Shown: positions 45,092 through 54,017, numbered from the stretch's first letter. The stretch is DNA of 64,000 nt from an uncultured bacterium (GCA_903870275.1 CAIQCK010000026.1:1-64000); one strand, 5' to 3'. Notes: a model not told the origin generated them from the sequence alone. Made by a program: numbers and translations.

Positions 45092-45121
45092 CTTATAATT
45101 GTTCATTTTCAGGCAGTCCAA
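45092..45121 (-). promoter_or_regulatory. Sigma-70-type promoter of pgk
   Basis: On the minus strand TTGGAC (45116-45121) and TATAAG (45092-45097) are 18 bp apart. The start point would be near 45085, about 40 bases before the pgk ATG at 45044, with GAGGA as SD. It may drive the whole pgk-tpiA-secG-opp string. Confidence 0.55.
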
Positions 45122-45300
45122 CGGCTGCCCTGCCCGAAACGCGCACCCACGCGTCCGGTATCTCCGGAATTGAAACGCGTGATACTATGGATGGCACTCC
45201 GTCCCGTCAACGCTAAAGCCTCGATTCCCGCGAATGCCCGTCACACGCCTGTCACAGGCTTGACTCCGCGCCCCGCCGTGTTAGAAGCACCGGATTCGAC

Positions 45301-45996
45301 ATGAGCGACCCCTGGCACCTTTGGCTCGACGGCGCGCGCGATCCGGCCATGAACATGGCGGTGGACGAGGCGCTGCTGCGCACCGCGCCCGAACGCGGGC
45401 GGCCGTTGCTGCGCCTCTATCGCTGGAACGCGCCGGCGGTCAGCATCGGGCTGCTCCAGCGGTTCTCGCCGGAACTGGCGCCGGGCCGGCCCGTTGTGCG
45501 CCGGCCAACCGGCGGCGGGCTGGTGGACCACGCGCACGATGTCACCTACACGGTCGTGACCCCGCCGGCGCATCCGCTCTGCCGGCTGCCCACGCCGGAA
45601 TGTTACCGGCTGCTCCACGGCGCGGTGACGGAAGCGCTGCAACTCGCCGGCGTCGCCGCCACGCTGGCGCCGTGTTGCGGAGCCAACGACCGCAACGTCT
45701 GCTTCGCCGGGCCGGTGCAATACGATGTCGTCGTCGCGGGACAAAAAGTCGCTGGTGCGGCGCAGCGACGGCTCAAGCGCGGGCTGTTGCACCAAGGCTC
45801 CATTCTTTCCCCATCATTGGCGACCGTCTCCGGCCTGCCGGGGGCGCTCGACGGCACGTTGCGGCTCGGCTTCGAGCGAAAACTCGACGTGGCGTTCGAG
45901 GAGTTCCAACCGGCGCAGGCGTTATTTGACTTGGCAGAACGGCTGTGTTCGGAGAAGTATGGAACGCGCCAGTGGACCGAGCGGTATCGTCCCTGA
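45301..45996 (+). CDS. Lipoate-protein ligase A family protein
   Basis: 231 residues of the biotin/lipoate ligase (BPL_LplA_LipB) fold. NMAVDEALLRTAP, LRLYRWNAPAVSIG, VVRRPTGGGLVDHAHDVTYTVV (the RRxTGGG lipoate/AMP motif) and VVVAGQKVAGAAQRRLKRGLLHQGSI (catalytic Lys in VAGxKVAG) are all present. It attaches lipoyl, octanoyl or a related acyl group to E2/GcvH domains. There is no C-terminal LplA accessory domain, so it could be an octanoyltransferase (LipM-like) rather than a ligase. The next gene follows by 22 bp. Confidence 0.85.
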   Translation: MSDPWHLWLDGARDPAMNMAVDEALLRTAPERGRPLLRLYRWNAPAVSIGLLQRFSPELAPGRPVVRRPTGGGLVDHAHDVTYTVVTPPAHPLCRLPTPECYRLLHGAVTEALQLAGVAATLAPCCGANDRNVCFAGPVQYDVVVAGQKVAGAAQRRLKRGLLHQGSILSPSLATVSGLPGALDGTLRLGFERKLDVAFEEFQPAQALFDLAERLCSEKYGTRQWTERYRP

Positions 45997-46018
45997 CGGC
46001 AAATTGAAAGGATGAGAA

Positions 46019-47011
46019 ATGAAACCGTTTGAAATCGGCCTCATGATTTGGGCCAATGAAGCTGAAGCGAAAATCAACACGATCAAGTCCCTCGGTCTCG
46101 GCGTTGCGCAAATCGGCATCGTCTGGCGCGACATTAACAGTGCTACCAAACGCCGCGCGCTCGCCAAGCTGCTCCAAGGCTCCGGCATCGAGTGGATAAC
46201 GCTCTTTGCCGCGTTCGAGGGCGAGAGCTACGCCGACATCGCCGCCGTGCGCAACACCGTCGGACTCGTCCCGCCGGACCTGCGCAACGAACGGCTGGAG
46301 CTGACCAAGAAACTCAGCGACTTCGGCTGCGAGGTGGGCATCAAACGGTTCGCGCTCCACGTCGGCTGCGTGCCGGAGAATCCCGACCACCCGGACTACA
46401 TGCCCATCGTGCGCATGTTGCGGCGGGCGGCGGGTCACTGCCGTTTCAACGGCCAGCAGCTCTGTTTCGAGACCGGCCAGGAACCCGCTGACGTCCTGCT
46501 GCGCCTCATCGCCGACGTCAAGGAATCCAACGTCAAAGTCAACTTCGATCCGGCCAACATGGTCCTCTACGGTTCCGGCGACCCCATCGCGGCGCTCGGC
46601 AAACTCGCCGCGCACGTCGTCACCGTCCACTGCAAAGACGGCAAGTCGCCTGCCGAGCCGGGCAAGCTCGGCATGGAAGTCCCGCTCGGCCAGGGCGAAG
46701 TCGGCTTTGAGCGATTCATCGCCAAGCTCCGCGAGATCGGCTACGAGGGACCGCTCACCATCGAGCGCGAGATTACCGGCGACCAGCAAATCGCCGACGT
46801 GCGCCAAGGCATAGAGCTGCTGCGTCGCATCGTCGCCGCCCCCTCCGTTGCGATTCCGTCGCCCGCGCCTGTCGCTCCGCCGCCGACCGAACCCGCCCCA
46901 CCCGCGCCGGAACCGCCGGTCGCGCCAGCGGAAACGACGGCTGCGCCAGCTGAGCCGCCCACCGCGCCAAAGGAGACGCCCGTCGCGCCGACCGAGCCGC
47001 CAACGGCGTAA
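46019..47011 (+). CDS. Xylose-isomerase-like TIM-barrel protein (sugar phosphate isomerase/epimerase family) with Pro/Ala-rich tail
   Basis: Residues 1-275 are an AP-endonuclease-2/xylose-isomerase-like barrel: FEIGLMIWA, RFALHVGCVPENP, CFETGQEPADVLLRLI, VKVNFDPANMVLYG, VVTVHCKDGK, EVPLGQGEVGFERFI and LTIEREITG supply the metal-binding Glu, Asp, His and Glu. Substrate unknown. Residues 280-330 are a Pro-Ala-Glu-Thr repeat tail (APxEPP-like), unusual for a cytoplasmic isomerase. GAAAGG is a good SD before ATG 46019. It is probably co-transcribed with the lipoate ligase-like gene. Confidence 0.85.
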   Translation: MKPFEIGLMIWANEAEAKINTIKSLGLGVAQIGIVWRDINSATKRRALAKLLQGSGIEWITLFAAFEGESYADIAAVRNTVGLVPPDLRNERLELTKKLSDFGCEVGIKRFALHVGCVPENPDHPDYMPIVRMLRRAAGHCRFNGQQLCFETGQEPADVLLRLIADVKESNVKVNFDPANMVLYGSGDPIAALGKLAAHVVTVHCKDGKSPAEPGKLGMEVPLGQGEVGFERFIAKLREIGYEGPLTIEREITGDQQIADVRQGIELLRRIVAAPSVAIPSPAPVAPPPTEPAPPAPEPPVAPAETTAAPAEPPTAPKETPVAPTEPPTA

Positions 47012-47234
47012 TCGTCCAATCAAGCCGCTTCCGTTTCGGGTCCATTGACCCGCCGCCTGCGCTTTGCCCATACAACGCGGGTAGTGTGAAGCTCTGTAAA
47101 TTCCCGCACGGTTTGGGAGGGCGGGGACAGGGGGTTTGGAAAATTGGAGGAACAAAAAAGACCCGGCACAGGGCTTGTTCGAAACGAGATATGGGCCACG
47201 CCGTGGCCCATCAACGCAGCACGATCATCTCCCG

Positions 47235-48368
47235 TCAGGTCCGCACGAGGACTTCCTGGCAGGCGGAGGAGGCGTAGCCGTCCCAAAGGGAATTGAGACG
47301 GATAGTGAAGCTGGCTGGCGGTGTCGCAAAAGCGGGGTTTTGGGCGTCGGCGGTTTGGGCGGCGGGGGTGTAGGTCCAGGTCGAAATTCCCACGCCGAGG
47401 ACGACGCGGCGCACTACGGTGCCGGTGGCGTCGAGGATCTGGATCAGGCTGCCGATCTCGCGCGGGACGAAGGGCATGGAGAACAGCGACCAAAAGGCTT
47501 CAGCTCGCCAGTCGGCCAGGTCCCAGGCGACGGTCACGTCGCTGCCCCACGCGCAGAGGGCGTTTTGCGTCGCGCCGTTGACGCTGAGGTTGACGTGCGG
47601 CGCGGGCTGGCAGGTCACGGCCCGGATGGGGGCCGGGTCGGGCAGCGGATCGCATTGGTCGAGCGGGAGGTAGCGGTTGAACCAGACGGGTTGGAGCTTC
47701 CATTGCCATGTGGTGCCGTAACGATACCGGCGCGCGTCGCTGAACGGCCGCAGTTGGTCGCGCCGCAGAAACAAGATCGTCGCGCCGGCGTCGTGGGTCT
47801 GGCGCGGCGTGCAGCCAATGCCGCGGCGATGGCCCGTGAGCTGGACTTGCGTGGCGGAGAGGATGGTGACGTCGCGGATGCTGAGGATTTCGTCGTCCAC
47901 AAACGCCAGCAACGTGTGCGCGCCGGCGTCGGCGTCGCTGACGCTTTCCACGCGGTCGGCACCGGACCAGTTCACGAGGATGCCGACGGTGTCGTCGATC
48001 ACCGGCGCGGTGTCGGGATAATCGGCCGCGAGCGTGCCGAGCGCGGCAAAGCGCGCTGCGCCGATCGCTTGTTGATCATAGCTTTCGCCGTCGCGGCTCG
48101 CCCACAGCGCGATGGTGCTGGTAATTTGGTCGCGCCGCGCGAAGACGGGCGCAAGCGTCGGCACTTGCTGGCGGACCAGCGGCCAGGGAAGTTCCACGAC
48201 GCGCGGATTGGGTGAGGAAATTCCGCCGCCGCCGCCGCTGCCGCCGATCTCCCGGGCAGCCGCCGCAATGGTTCTCGAAGCAGTCGCTACAACGATCGGC
48301 GCGGGCACCATCGAGGGCGGCGAGGGGAAGGTTTGTTGCGGCGCGGGGCCGTAAGGAGAATCGCTCAT
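47235..48368 (-). CDS. Phage tail-tip/fibre-like structural protein, last gene of the tail module
   Basis: 377 residues with a Pro/Ser-rich N-terminus and a Gly run, then beta-rich sequence (TSTIALWASRDGESYDQQ, VTILSATQVQLTGHRRGIGCTP, WQWKLQPVWFNRYLPLDQ). The motif VQLTGHRRG...TPRQTHDAGATILFL resembles the region after the baseplate/tail-tip core in GTA gp15- and lambda J-type proteins, where it handles cell contact. The start ATG at 48368 lies inside the first copy of a 66-bp triplicated repeat. It ends the leftward module; a small hairpin (GGGCCACG...CCGTGGCCC) lies about 30 bp past the stop. Confidence 0.6.
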   Translation of the reverse strand: MSDSPYGPAPQQTFPSPPSMVPAPIVVATASRTIAAAAREIGGSGGGGGISSPNPRVVELPWPLVRQQVPTLAPVFARRDQITSTIALWASRDGESYDQQAIGAARFAALGTLAADYPDTAPVIDDTVGILVNWSGADRVESVSDADAGAHTLLAFVDDEILSIRDVTILSATQVQLTGHRRGIGCTPRQTHDAGATILFLRRDQLRPFSDARRYRYGTTWQWKLQPVWFNRYLPLDQCDPLPDPAPIRAVTCQPAPHVNLSVNGATQNALCAWGSDVTVAWDLADWRAEAFWSLFSMPFVPREIGSLIQILDATGTVVRRVVLGVGISTWTYTPAAQTADAQNPAFATPPASFTIRLNSLWDGYASSACQEVLVRT

Positions 48369-48541
48369 GGGGAAAAATTGGAGATTGGAGATTTCAAATT
48401 AGAAAGGGCCGGGGCCGTAAGGAGAATCGCTCATGGGGAAAAATTGGAGATTGGAGATTTCAAATTAGAAAGGGCCGGGGCCGTAAGGAGAATCGCTCAT
48501 GGGGAAAAACTGGGAATTGGAAATTTCAAATTGGAAAGTTG
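48345..48541. repeat. Three tandem 66-bp repeats covering a translation start
   Basis: Copies begin at 48345, 48411 and 48477; the first two are identical and the third diverges after about 45 bp. Each unit contains, on the minus strand, ATG plus the first codons (MSDSPYGP) of the tail-tip gene. In the two upstream copies this frame reaches a TAA after 11 codons, so they are decoy mini-frames. Each unit also holds a 7-bp-period GATTGGA tract. Confidence 0.9.
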
Positions 48542-48641
48542 GATGCCGGGCGAGCTCATGGCAGCACCTCGCTGCAACCTATCCGCCTCCTTGCGTCGGC
48601 GGCTACGAGGCGTGTGACATCTTTGCGATGGGATGATCCAC

Positions 48642-49787
48642 TCATGGCAGCACCTCGCTGTAGTCCTGGGAAAGTTCGAGCGTGACGGACTGCGCGCCGG
48701 CGGTCTCCTCGGTCATGCTCGTGATGCGAAACGCCAGCACGTCGCCGGTGTCGGGGACGGTGGCGCGGACGGCGTCGCCCGGCAACAGGCCGGCGACGGC
48801 GACGGCGAGCACGCGGCAGTTGCAGGTGGCGACCGGCTTGGACTTCGCGGCGAGCACGGCTTTGGCGTAGCGGTCGGCGTTGGCCTGCGAGGTCAGCCAG
48901 CGGCGCTGGTTGGAGAGCATGCGTTGTTCGCCGACGAGCGCCATGTTGGCGTCGTTCATGACGATCCAGAGCGACTCCTGCAAATAAATGGCCGGCTCGC
49001 TGTAGAGGACGTTGAGCTGGTTGAGGGTGTCGGACCACGAGCCGAAGCTGAACCTCGGCTCCTCGACGTAATGCGCGGCCGTCAACAGCGGCGCGGCATC
49101 AAAGTCCGTCACATTCGGCACGAACAACTCGGCCTGGCCGCCGTTGTCGCGGAGGATGCCGCCGAAGTATTCGCAAATCTCGGCGATGAGCTGCTGCACC
49201 GGCTCCTGCCGCTCGATAAAAACGCTGAGGCCGTAGCCGGCGGCGGTGAATCGCGCGGCGGTGTTTCTGAAACTTGTCGCGTTGATTTGCGAGGGCGGCA
49301 AGCCGAGGCCGAAGCGCGTGGAGGTGAGCAGTTCGCAGATGACGTGCGCGGGATTGGCGTCGTCGCCGATGCGGTTGGAGGTGGCGCCCAGGTCCACGCC
49401 GGTCGGCTGCGGATAGCGGCCGACGATGAGCTGGCCGGTGGGCGCGGCGGGCGAGTTGCCGAGGGAGAATCCCTGCAAGCGCAGATAGCTCTGGTGTTTG
49501 TAGGCGGGATGGACGGCTTGGTTCGGATCGTTGGCCAGACACGGGTCGGGCGTCTGCGTGGGCGTGCCGAAATAAAACCGCGCCGTGGTGGCGCCGGCGA
49601 CGACGATGTCCACGTAATCCCGGATGGTGGTGGTGTTGTTGCTGATGACGACGCGGTTGATGCGCGCCGGCCCGTACGCGTAGCAGTTGGAGAAAAAGAT
49701 CGAGTCGAGGAACTCGACCGGGCCGAGCGCGATCAGGGCGGCGAAGTCGCTGGTGTAGGTGGTGGTGGTGGCGGTGGGAGCGCTCAT
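48642..49787 (-). CDS. Phage tail hub/tip protein (Phage-tail_3 / lambda J-like)
   Basis: 381 residues. The N-terminal part is beta-rich (VEFLDSIFFSNCYAYGPARI). NPAHVICELLTSTRFGLGLPPSQIN and FIERQEPVQQLIAEICEYFGGILRDNGGQAEL are typical of the putative phage tail protein family (PF13550) and lambda J/GTA gp15 cores, where partially closed rings form the tail tip. The C-terminal VLAVAVAGLLPGDAVRATVP...FRITSM is the usual end of that domain. J-like proteins are normally longer; here the function seems split between this gene and those at 49849 and 47235. Confidence 0.8.
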   Translation of the reverse strand: MSAPTATTTTYTSDFAALIALGPVEFLDSIFFSNCYAYGPARINRVVISNNTTTIRDYVDIVVAGATTARFYFGTPTQTPDPCLANDPNQAVHPAYKHQSYLRLQGFSLGNSPAAPTGQLIVGRYPQPTGVDLGATSNRIGDDANPAHVICELLTSTRFGLGLPPSQINATSFRNTAARFTAAGYGLSVFIERQEPVQQLIAEICEYFGGILRDNGGQAELFVPNVTDFDAAPLLTAAHYVEEPRFSFGSWSDTLNQLNVLYSEPAIYLQESLWIVMNDANMALVGEQRMLSNQRRWLTSQANADRYAKAVLAAKSKPVATCNCRVLAVAVAGLLPGDAVRATVPDTGDVLAFRITSMTEETAGAQSVTLELSQDYSEVLP

Positions 49788-49795
49788 CGGATCGG

Positions 49796-49845
49796 GTGTC
49801 GGGTGTCGGGTTTCGGGTATCGGGTTTCGGGTTTCGGGTTTGCGA
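49796..49845. repeat. 7-bp-period tract (TTTCGGG/TGTCGGG units)
   Basis: Seven units of seven bases with one- or two-base variation fill the gap between the tail-hub gene and the 67-residue gene at 49849. It is one of many tracts of the same period but different sequence in this window. Confidence 0.9.
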
Positions 49846-49848
49846 ATA

Positions 49849-50052
49849 TCATTTGCCGCCGCCTCCGCTCGCGTGCTGAACGCTGGCGAAGCTGCGGAAC
49901 CAGTCGAGCCAGACGATGCCGACGAGGGCGATGCCGGCCAGATAAGGCACGGGAATGGACTGCTGGTTGGTGGTGGTCGCGTCCTTCGACAGGCCGAGGA
50001 CCTGGGTCGGCTGCGCGGGTTGGTTGTTGGTGTTGCCGCCGAGGAAGCTCAT
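49849..50052 (-). CDS. Small tail-module protein with one hydrophobic helix
   Basis: 67 residues: a polar N-terminus rich in Asn/Gln/Thr (NTNNQPAQPTQVLGLS), a hydrophobic helix (YLAGIALVGIVWLDWF), and a Gly-rich end. Its ATG at 50052 overlaps the stop of the NlpC/P60 gene by four bases (ATGA), so it is translationally coupled. The N-terminus resembles the start of large J/tip proteins, suggesting a split tail-tip protein. Function unknown. Confidence 0.6.
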   Translation of the reverse strand: MSFLGGNTNNQPAQPTQVLGLSKDATTTNQQSIPVPYLAGIALVGIVWLDWFRSFASVQHASGGGGK

Positions 50053-50897
50053 GGGGAAAATCGTGATTGGTGATTGGTAATTGGTGATTGGTGATTGGAT
50101 AGGCGCGGCGCGATGGGGCGTTCGGGCAGGGCGCGACCGCTGGGCGCGCCGTTGTCGGAACTGAGCGGACGGCCCGGCGGTCCGTCCCTACCGGGGCCGC
50201 TTGCTCCGCCGATTACGGATTGGGCGGATGGAACGGCGCGCGGCGCGAGGGGGCGATAGACGGCGGCGAGACGCGCCAGCCAGCTTGGATCGTCGAGCGG
50301 CGAGGCGCAAACGACGCCGCCGCGGAAGACGTGGATGAACTCCGTCGGACGGCCGATGCTGGCGTCGGCGACGACCATGCCGACGTGGTGGATGACGCGG
50401 CCGAATTTGAAGCCGAGCAGGTCGCCGATGATCACCGGCGGCATCTCCTTGTTGTCGCGGCCGTCGGAGGCCCAGAACAGCCACAGCTTGTCCGGCAGCG
50501 CCTCAACGTATTCGATGACCTGGCTGGTCTCGCGGTGCGCGCCGGCATCGAGGTGATACGGCGGCGGCGTGAAGTGCGTGACGAGGCCGGTCTCGATGTA
50601 GAACGCGCCGGCGAGCTGGACACAATCCACGCCGGCGCCGCGGACGCGCGTGCGGGGAGCGAAGGGCGTGCCGAGCCAGCGCTGCGCGACGGCGAGGGCG
50701 AGGGCGATTTTCTCGGGCGTGCCGAAGTAGGCGGAAGGCGGAGTTCCGATTTTGGATTTTGGATTTTGGATTTTGGATTGCGAAGGCTCGACGGAGTCTC
50801 GCCCCACCGATGGGAAGGCGGAGGGCGGAGCGTGAAGCGTGGAATTGGGAGCGTCAGGAGCATGGGGACTGGAATTGCTATAAGGCAGCGGGTTCAT
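50049..50897 (-). CDS. Phage NlpC/P60-type cell-wall peptidase, with repeat-encoded ends
   Basis: 282 residues. The catalytic core spans about residues 65-210: IALALAVAQRWLGTPFAP, GAGVDCVQLAGAFY (catalytic Cys), and IHHVGMVVAD (His), as in GTA gp14 and lambda K proteins that cut peptidoglycan during entry. The ATG at 50897 overlaps the upstream hub stop (ATGA), fixing the start. The first 60 residues include VGRDSVEP from an inverted-repeat family and SKIQNPKSKI from a 7-bp repeat. The last 60 include GRDGPPGRP and NHQSPITNHQSRF from similar elements. The core is therefore wrapped in repeat-derived peptide. Confidence 0.85.
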   Translation of the reverse strand: MNPLPYSNSSPHAPDAPNSTLHAPPSAFPSVGRDSVEPSQSKIQNPKSKIGTPPSAYFGTPEKIALALAVAQRWLGTPFAPRTRVRGAGVDCVQLAGAFYIETGLVTHFTPPPYHLDAGAHRETSQVIEYVEALPDKLWLFWASDGRDNKEMPPVIIGDLLGFKFGRVIHHVGMVVADASIGRPTEFIHVFRGGVVCASPLDDPSWLARLAAVYRPLAPRAVPSAQSVIGGASGPGRDGPPGRPLSSDNGAPSGRALPERPIAPRLSNHQSPITNHQSRFSP

Positions 50898-52342
50898 TTC
50901 TTGGCGCCTCCCTCCGTGGCAGTGGTGGTGACATTCATGGACAGGTTGCGGGCGGGCACGAACGGATGGCCGCCAAAATTTTTGTAGTTGTTGAACTTGG
51001 TCTGACAGGTCGCCATCGAGCGGTCGCAGCCGGGCAGCAACTTCACCACCGCGCCGACGACGGTATTGAGCGGCCGATCCAGCAGAAGGTTGCGGGTGTT
51101 GGCGTCCACGCTGCTGTCGTAGGTGATGAGACGGATTTGCGCGCCGTCGCTGTCGCTGAGTTGCAGGACGCCTTGCGCATAGTAGCCGGTCATTGCCGCG
51201 CCGATGCCGAGGCCGGAGATCGTGACGAATGCACTGCTGGGCCTGGGAAGCCCCGAGATCGTGGCGAGCGGTTGATACGCGCTTTTGCTGAGCGCGCAGG
51301 TGTCGGGGTCGAACAGCGACCAGTTGCAGCGCGGCTGGACCGACGGGCGCGTGAGGCGGCGCGCGAACGCCGTCACGAAGTTGGAGACAGTGGCCTCGAT
51401 GGTGCGGCCGGTGAGTTGGACGTCCGTGAGCTCCCCGGCGAAGATGACGACCGGCGACGGCATCGGCTCCGGCAGCGTTGTTTTGGAGATGGTGACCTGC
51501 AACGGCAGTTCCGACGCGCCGGCGGCGTAAATCTCGAACGGGCCGGCCGGGTCGAGGATCGTCTCGACGGTGCAGGTCGTCTCTTCGATCTTGGCCGAGC
51601 GCTTGAGCGACTTGTAGGTGATCGGGTAAGGCGCGTAGGTGACGCCGCCCATGGTGACCGGGTCGAGAAACGATGTGTAGCGCCAGTGCTGTTGCGCGCC
51701 GGGGAAATCGAACGAAAAATCAAACAGGAACAACGGCCGCTGGCCGGTCTCGGCCTGGGCGTATTCGAGCGGAAGCTCCACCACGCGCAGCGAGCGCGTG
51801 GAATATCCCTCGGCCTCGAACTGCGCCTCCTCCACGTCGCCGGCCATGCGGACGTAGAGCAGGCGGTTGACCATGCACGCGGCGCAGTTGAGCGATGTGT
51901 CGCCGAGCGTGACGCGCTCGGTGCTGGCGTCCACGGTTTGAACATTGGCAACCTGCGCGGCGAACGGCGCGCCGCCGTCGGGCTGGAACCAGACGTACAA
52001 CGCCGGCAGCGACCGCCAGGTTGCCGCGAGATTTTGCGCGGCGATGAGGCAGACGCCGTTGACCAGGTCGCCGGCCATCGTGAAGACCTCGCTCTCCGAC
52101 GGCAGCCAGAAACCCTGCGCGCCGTGCTGGAGCGAGGTGAGAAACGCATCGAGCGTGAGGACGTCGGCCGGCTGGAGGTTGAGCGAGAATTGGAGGCCGT
52201 GGACGATCTGCTCTTGCAACGGCGCGGTGCTTTGCGCGCCGAAACCGATTTGCAGCTCGCGCAGATCGTAAGTGAAGCGGCGCGACGGCGTCTGGCTCCA
52301 ATCCATCGGCAACGGGAAGACGGGTCTGGAAAGATAGTTCAT
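50894..52342 (-). CDS. Phage tail hub protein, DUF2163/BR0599 family (GTA gp13-like)
   Basis: 482 residues from ATG at 52342. The N-terminal half (FPLPMDWSQTPSRRFTYDLRELQIGFG) resembles a tail-component module. The C-terminal half is the BR0599 type: QPRCNWSLFDPDTCALSKSAY and, at the end, LLPGCDRSMATCQTKFNNYKNFGGHPFVP with the four conserved cysteines. In gene transfer agents and lambda-like tails this protein forms the distal-tail/hub ring just before the NlpC peptidase, exactly as here. An upstream in-frame extension is repeat DNA and was not accepted. Confidence 0.85.
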   Translation of the reverse strand: MNYLSRPVFPLPMDWSQTPSRRFTYDLRELQIGFGAQSTAPLQEQIVHGLQFSLNLQPADVLTLDAFLTSLQHGAQGFWLPSESEVFTMAGDLVNGVCLIAAQNLAATWRSLPALYVWFQPDGGAPFAAQVANVQTVDASTERVTLGDTSLNCAACMVNRLLYVRMAGDVEEAQFEAEGYSTRSLRVVELPLEYAQAETGQRPLFLFDFSFDFPGAQQHWRYTSFLDPVTMGGVTYAPYPITYKSLKRSAKIEETTCTVETILDPAGPFEIYAAGASELPLQVTISKTTLPEPMPSPVVIFAGELTDVQLTGRTIEATVSNFVTAFARRLTRPSVQPRCNWSLFDPDTCALSKSAYQPLATISGLPRPSSAFVTISGLGIGAAMTGYYAQGVLQLSDSDGAQIRLITYDSSVDANTRNLLLDRPLNTVVGAVVKLLPGCDRSMATCQTKFNNYKNFGGHPFVPARNLSMNVTTTATEGGAKK

Positions 52343-52389
52343 GACAGCAACCCCGAAATGCCCAACGCGGCGGAGCCGCAACCCAAGAC

Positions 52390-52472
52390 GGTGGGGCGAG
52401 ACTCCGTCGAGCCTCCTTCTTGGGCGTGTCGAGCTTTCAGACAGCGGAGGCTCGACGGAGTCTCGCCCCACC
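52390..52472. repeat. Interspersed inverted repeat with 27-bp perfect arms
   Basis: 52390-52416 and 52446-52472 are exact reverse complements (GGTGGGGCGAGACTCCGTCG...). A half copy lies in frame inside the NlpC gene at 50784-50811, where it encodes VGRDSVEP. The element fills the gap upstream of the hub gene, together with a TTCTGAC-type 7-bp tract near 52560. Confidence 0.85.
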
Positions 52473-52597
52473 GATCATAAATCTTCGCGGCCCGCGAGGA
52501 CTCTTCGACATTGTAATGCGGACTGCACAAAAGTGGGACCGACTCGATTTGAGCTTCCGGATTCTGACTCCTGACTTCTGACTTCTTGTTCTCGTGC

Positions 52598-53896
52598 TCA
52601 TATCGTCCTCAAGACCTCCATCAGGAGCTGCGCGACCTGCGCGAGGCCCGTGTCGCGGATCTGGAACGACGTGCAGTCACTGGCGGCGTCTGTGGCGGTT
52701 CCATTGAACGGCGCGAGCGCGGTGACGCGGACGCTATACCACTGGTTCGGGTCGTTCAAATGCGGCAGCCAATCCACCGGCAGATGGAAATACTGCGCGC
52801 CCTGCGGCGGATTGGCGCTGGTCGTGGGACGCGAGGCCATCAACCCGATCTGCAGGGCGTTCATGTTCTGCACCGCGAGCGCGGCCGAGCCATCCGGCAG
52901 CGCCGTGTAGATCGGGGTGACGTAATAGAGTCCGGACGCCGAGAGCAACTGCGGCGGGCCCAGATAGGGATTGGGCGAAAGTCCCGTGAGGTTGAACATC
53001 GGCGCAAAACCGCATGGGGTGCTGTCGCTGGCCCGCGCCCACCAGCGCATGACGAATCCGTAAATCGTCTTGCCGTCCGGGATTGGATTGCCGGTGGCAT
53101 AAAGATCGTTCTGGCCTTCGGCCGCCCCGAAAAGATAAGGCGTCCAATCCCCTGTTGGCGGCGCGGACGGCATGACCGCCTGCCAGTTGCCGGTCAGGCC
53201 GGAGCCCACGCGGGTGAACTGCGTCGCATTCGCCACGTCGCCGGCCGGAAAGACCGTCGCCACCCGGACGGGGAGCATGTCGCAGGTGGCGTTGAGTCCC
53301 CTCTGATTGGTGGCGTAAACGTCGTCGATATAAACCGTGCCGGAGTCCGAGCCGATTCTGAACCCGGTGCAGGAAACGCCGCCGGAGGTGTTGGTCGTGA
53401 TCGGCGTGATATTCAGGATCTCCGTCCCGTCCAGAGAGACGATCATATAGCCGGCCCCGTAGGCGCCGCTTGTGGTGTAACAAGACGCAACGGTGATGTA
53501 ATGCCACGCGGCCGCGGTGACAGGCCCGTTGCCGGTGCCGGCGGAGATGTAGGTATACGCAGAAGTGTCCCATCGGTAGAGCAGGACATTGCCGTCGGAC
53601 AGGATCTCGAACCGCACCGCCGGCAGCGTGCTGGTCGCGTCGATGTAGAGACTGAGCGCCGCGCCGCTCGGGCGGTAAACGGCCGCGCCGACCGTCATCC
53701 AAGCCGTGCCGGATGCCGCGGGCGCGTAGTAACCCAGCCACTGGCCCGTGCCGAGCGCCACACCACGACCGCCGCTCCAACGTGACGCCGATCCCGTCGT
53801 GGGCGCGATGTTGCTGTCGCTGCTGGCAGTCCACTTCATCCGCAACTGCGCGTTGGTGGCGTAGTGATCGAATCCGTCGAGAAATAGAAGGCTCAT
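52598..53896 (-). CDS. Tail-module protein with concanavalin/LamG-like beta-sandwich
   Basis: 432 residues from ATG at 53896 (MSLLFLDGFDHY); the open frame upstream is repeat-derived and was rejected. The N-terminal 220 residues look like a LamG/ConA-like jelly roll (WSGGRGVALGTGQWLGYYA, FEILSDGNVLLYRWDTS, WHYITVASCYTTSGAYG, DDVYATNQRG), a common carbohydrate-binding fold of phage decoration or receptor proteins. The rest is beta-rich and Pro/Asn-rich without recognised domain. It is placed between the hub and the tape-measure region. Confidence 0.6.
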   Translation of the reverse strand: MSLLFLDGFDHYATNAQLRMKWTASSDSNIAPTTGSASRWSGGRGVALGTGQWLGYYAPAASGTAWMTVGAAVYRPSGAALSLYIDATSTLPAVRFEILSDGNVLLYRWDTSAYTYISAGTGNGPVTAAAWHYITVASCYTTSGAYGAGYMIVSLDGTEILNITPITTNTSGGVSCTGFRIGSDSGTVYIDDVYATNQRGLNATCDMLPVRVATVFPAGDVANATQFTRVGSGLTGNWQAVMPSAPPTGDWTPYLFGAAEGQNDLYATGNPIPDGKTIYGFVMRWWARASDSTPCGFAPMFNLTGLSPNPYLGPPQLLSASGLYYVTPIYTALPDGSAALAVQNMNALQIGLMASRPTTSANPPQGAQYFHLPVDWLPHLNDPNQWYSVRVTALAPFNGTATDAASDCTSFQIRDTGLAQVAQLLMEVLRTI

Positions 53897-53940
53897 AGGA
53901 TGTGAAGAGTGAAGAGTGAAGAGGTGGGGGCGGCGGAAAT

Positions 53941-54001
53941 GCACCGCAGAGACGCAGAGGACGCTGAGAGGTTTCCTCTCTGCGCTCTCTGCGCCTCTGC
54001 G
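53941..54001. repeat. Near-perfect palindrome of CGCAGAG-rich repeat
   Basis: CGCAGAGACGCAGAGGACG is followed by its imperfect inverse ending in CGCCTCTGCGG, joined by a short GAGAGG-TTT-CCTCTC hairpin tip. A further copy occurs at 62628-62656 within the N-terminal coding region of a tail fibre. A 7-bp GAAGAGT tract (53898-53918) adjoins it. Confidence 0.8.
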
Positions 54002-54017
54002 GTGAAATTCCTCCATT

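Noticed and set aside
49796..49845. Heptad tracts considered as CRISPR arrays
   Set aside because: Units are 7 bp, with no unique spacers and no cas genes nearby.
53897..54016. N-terminal extension of the LamG-like tail protein
   Set aside because: The added 40 residues are translated CGCAGAG repeat and heptads; the ATG at 53896 begins the conserved-looking part.
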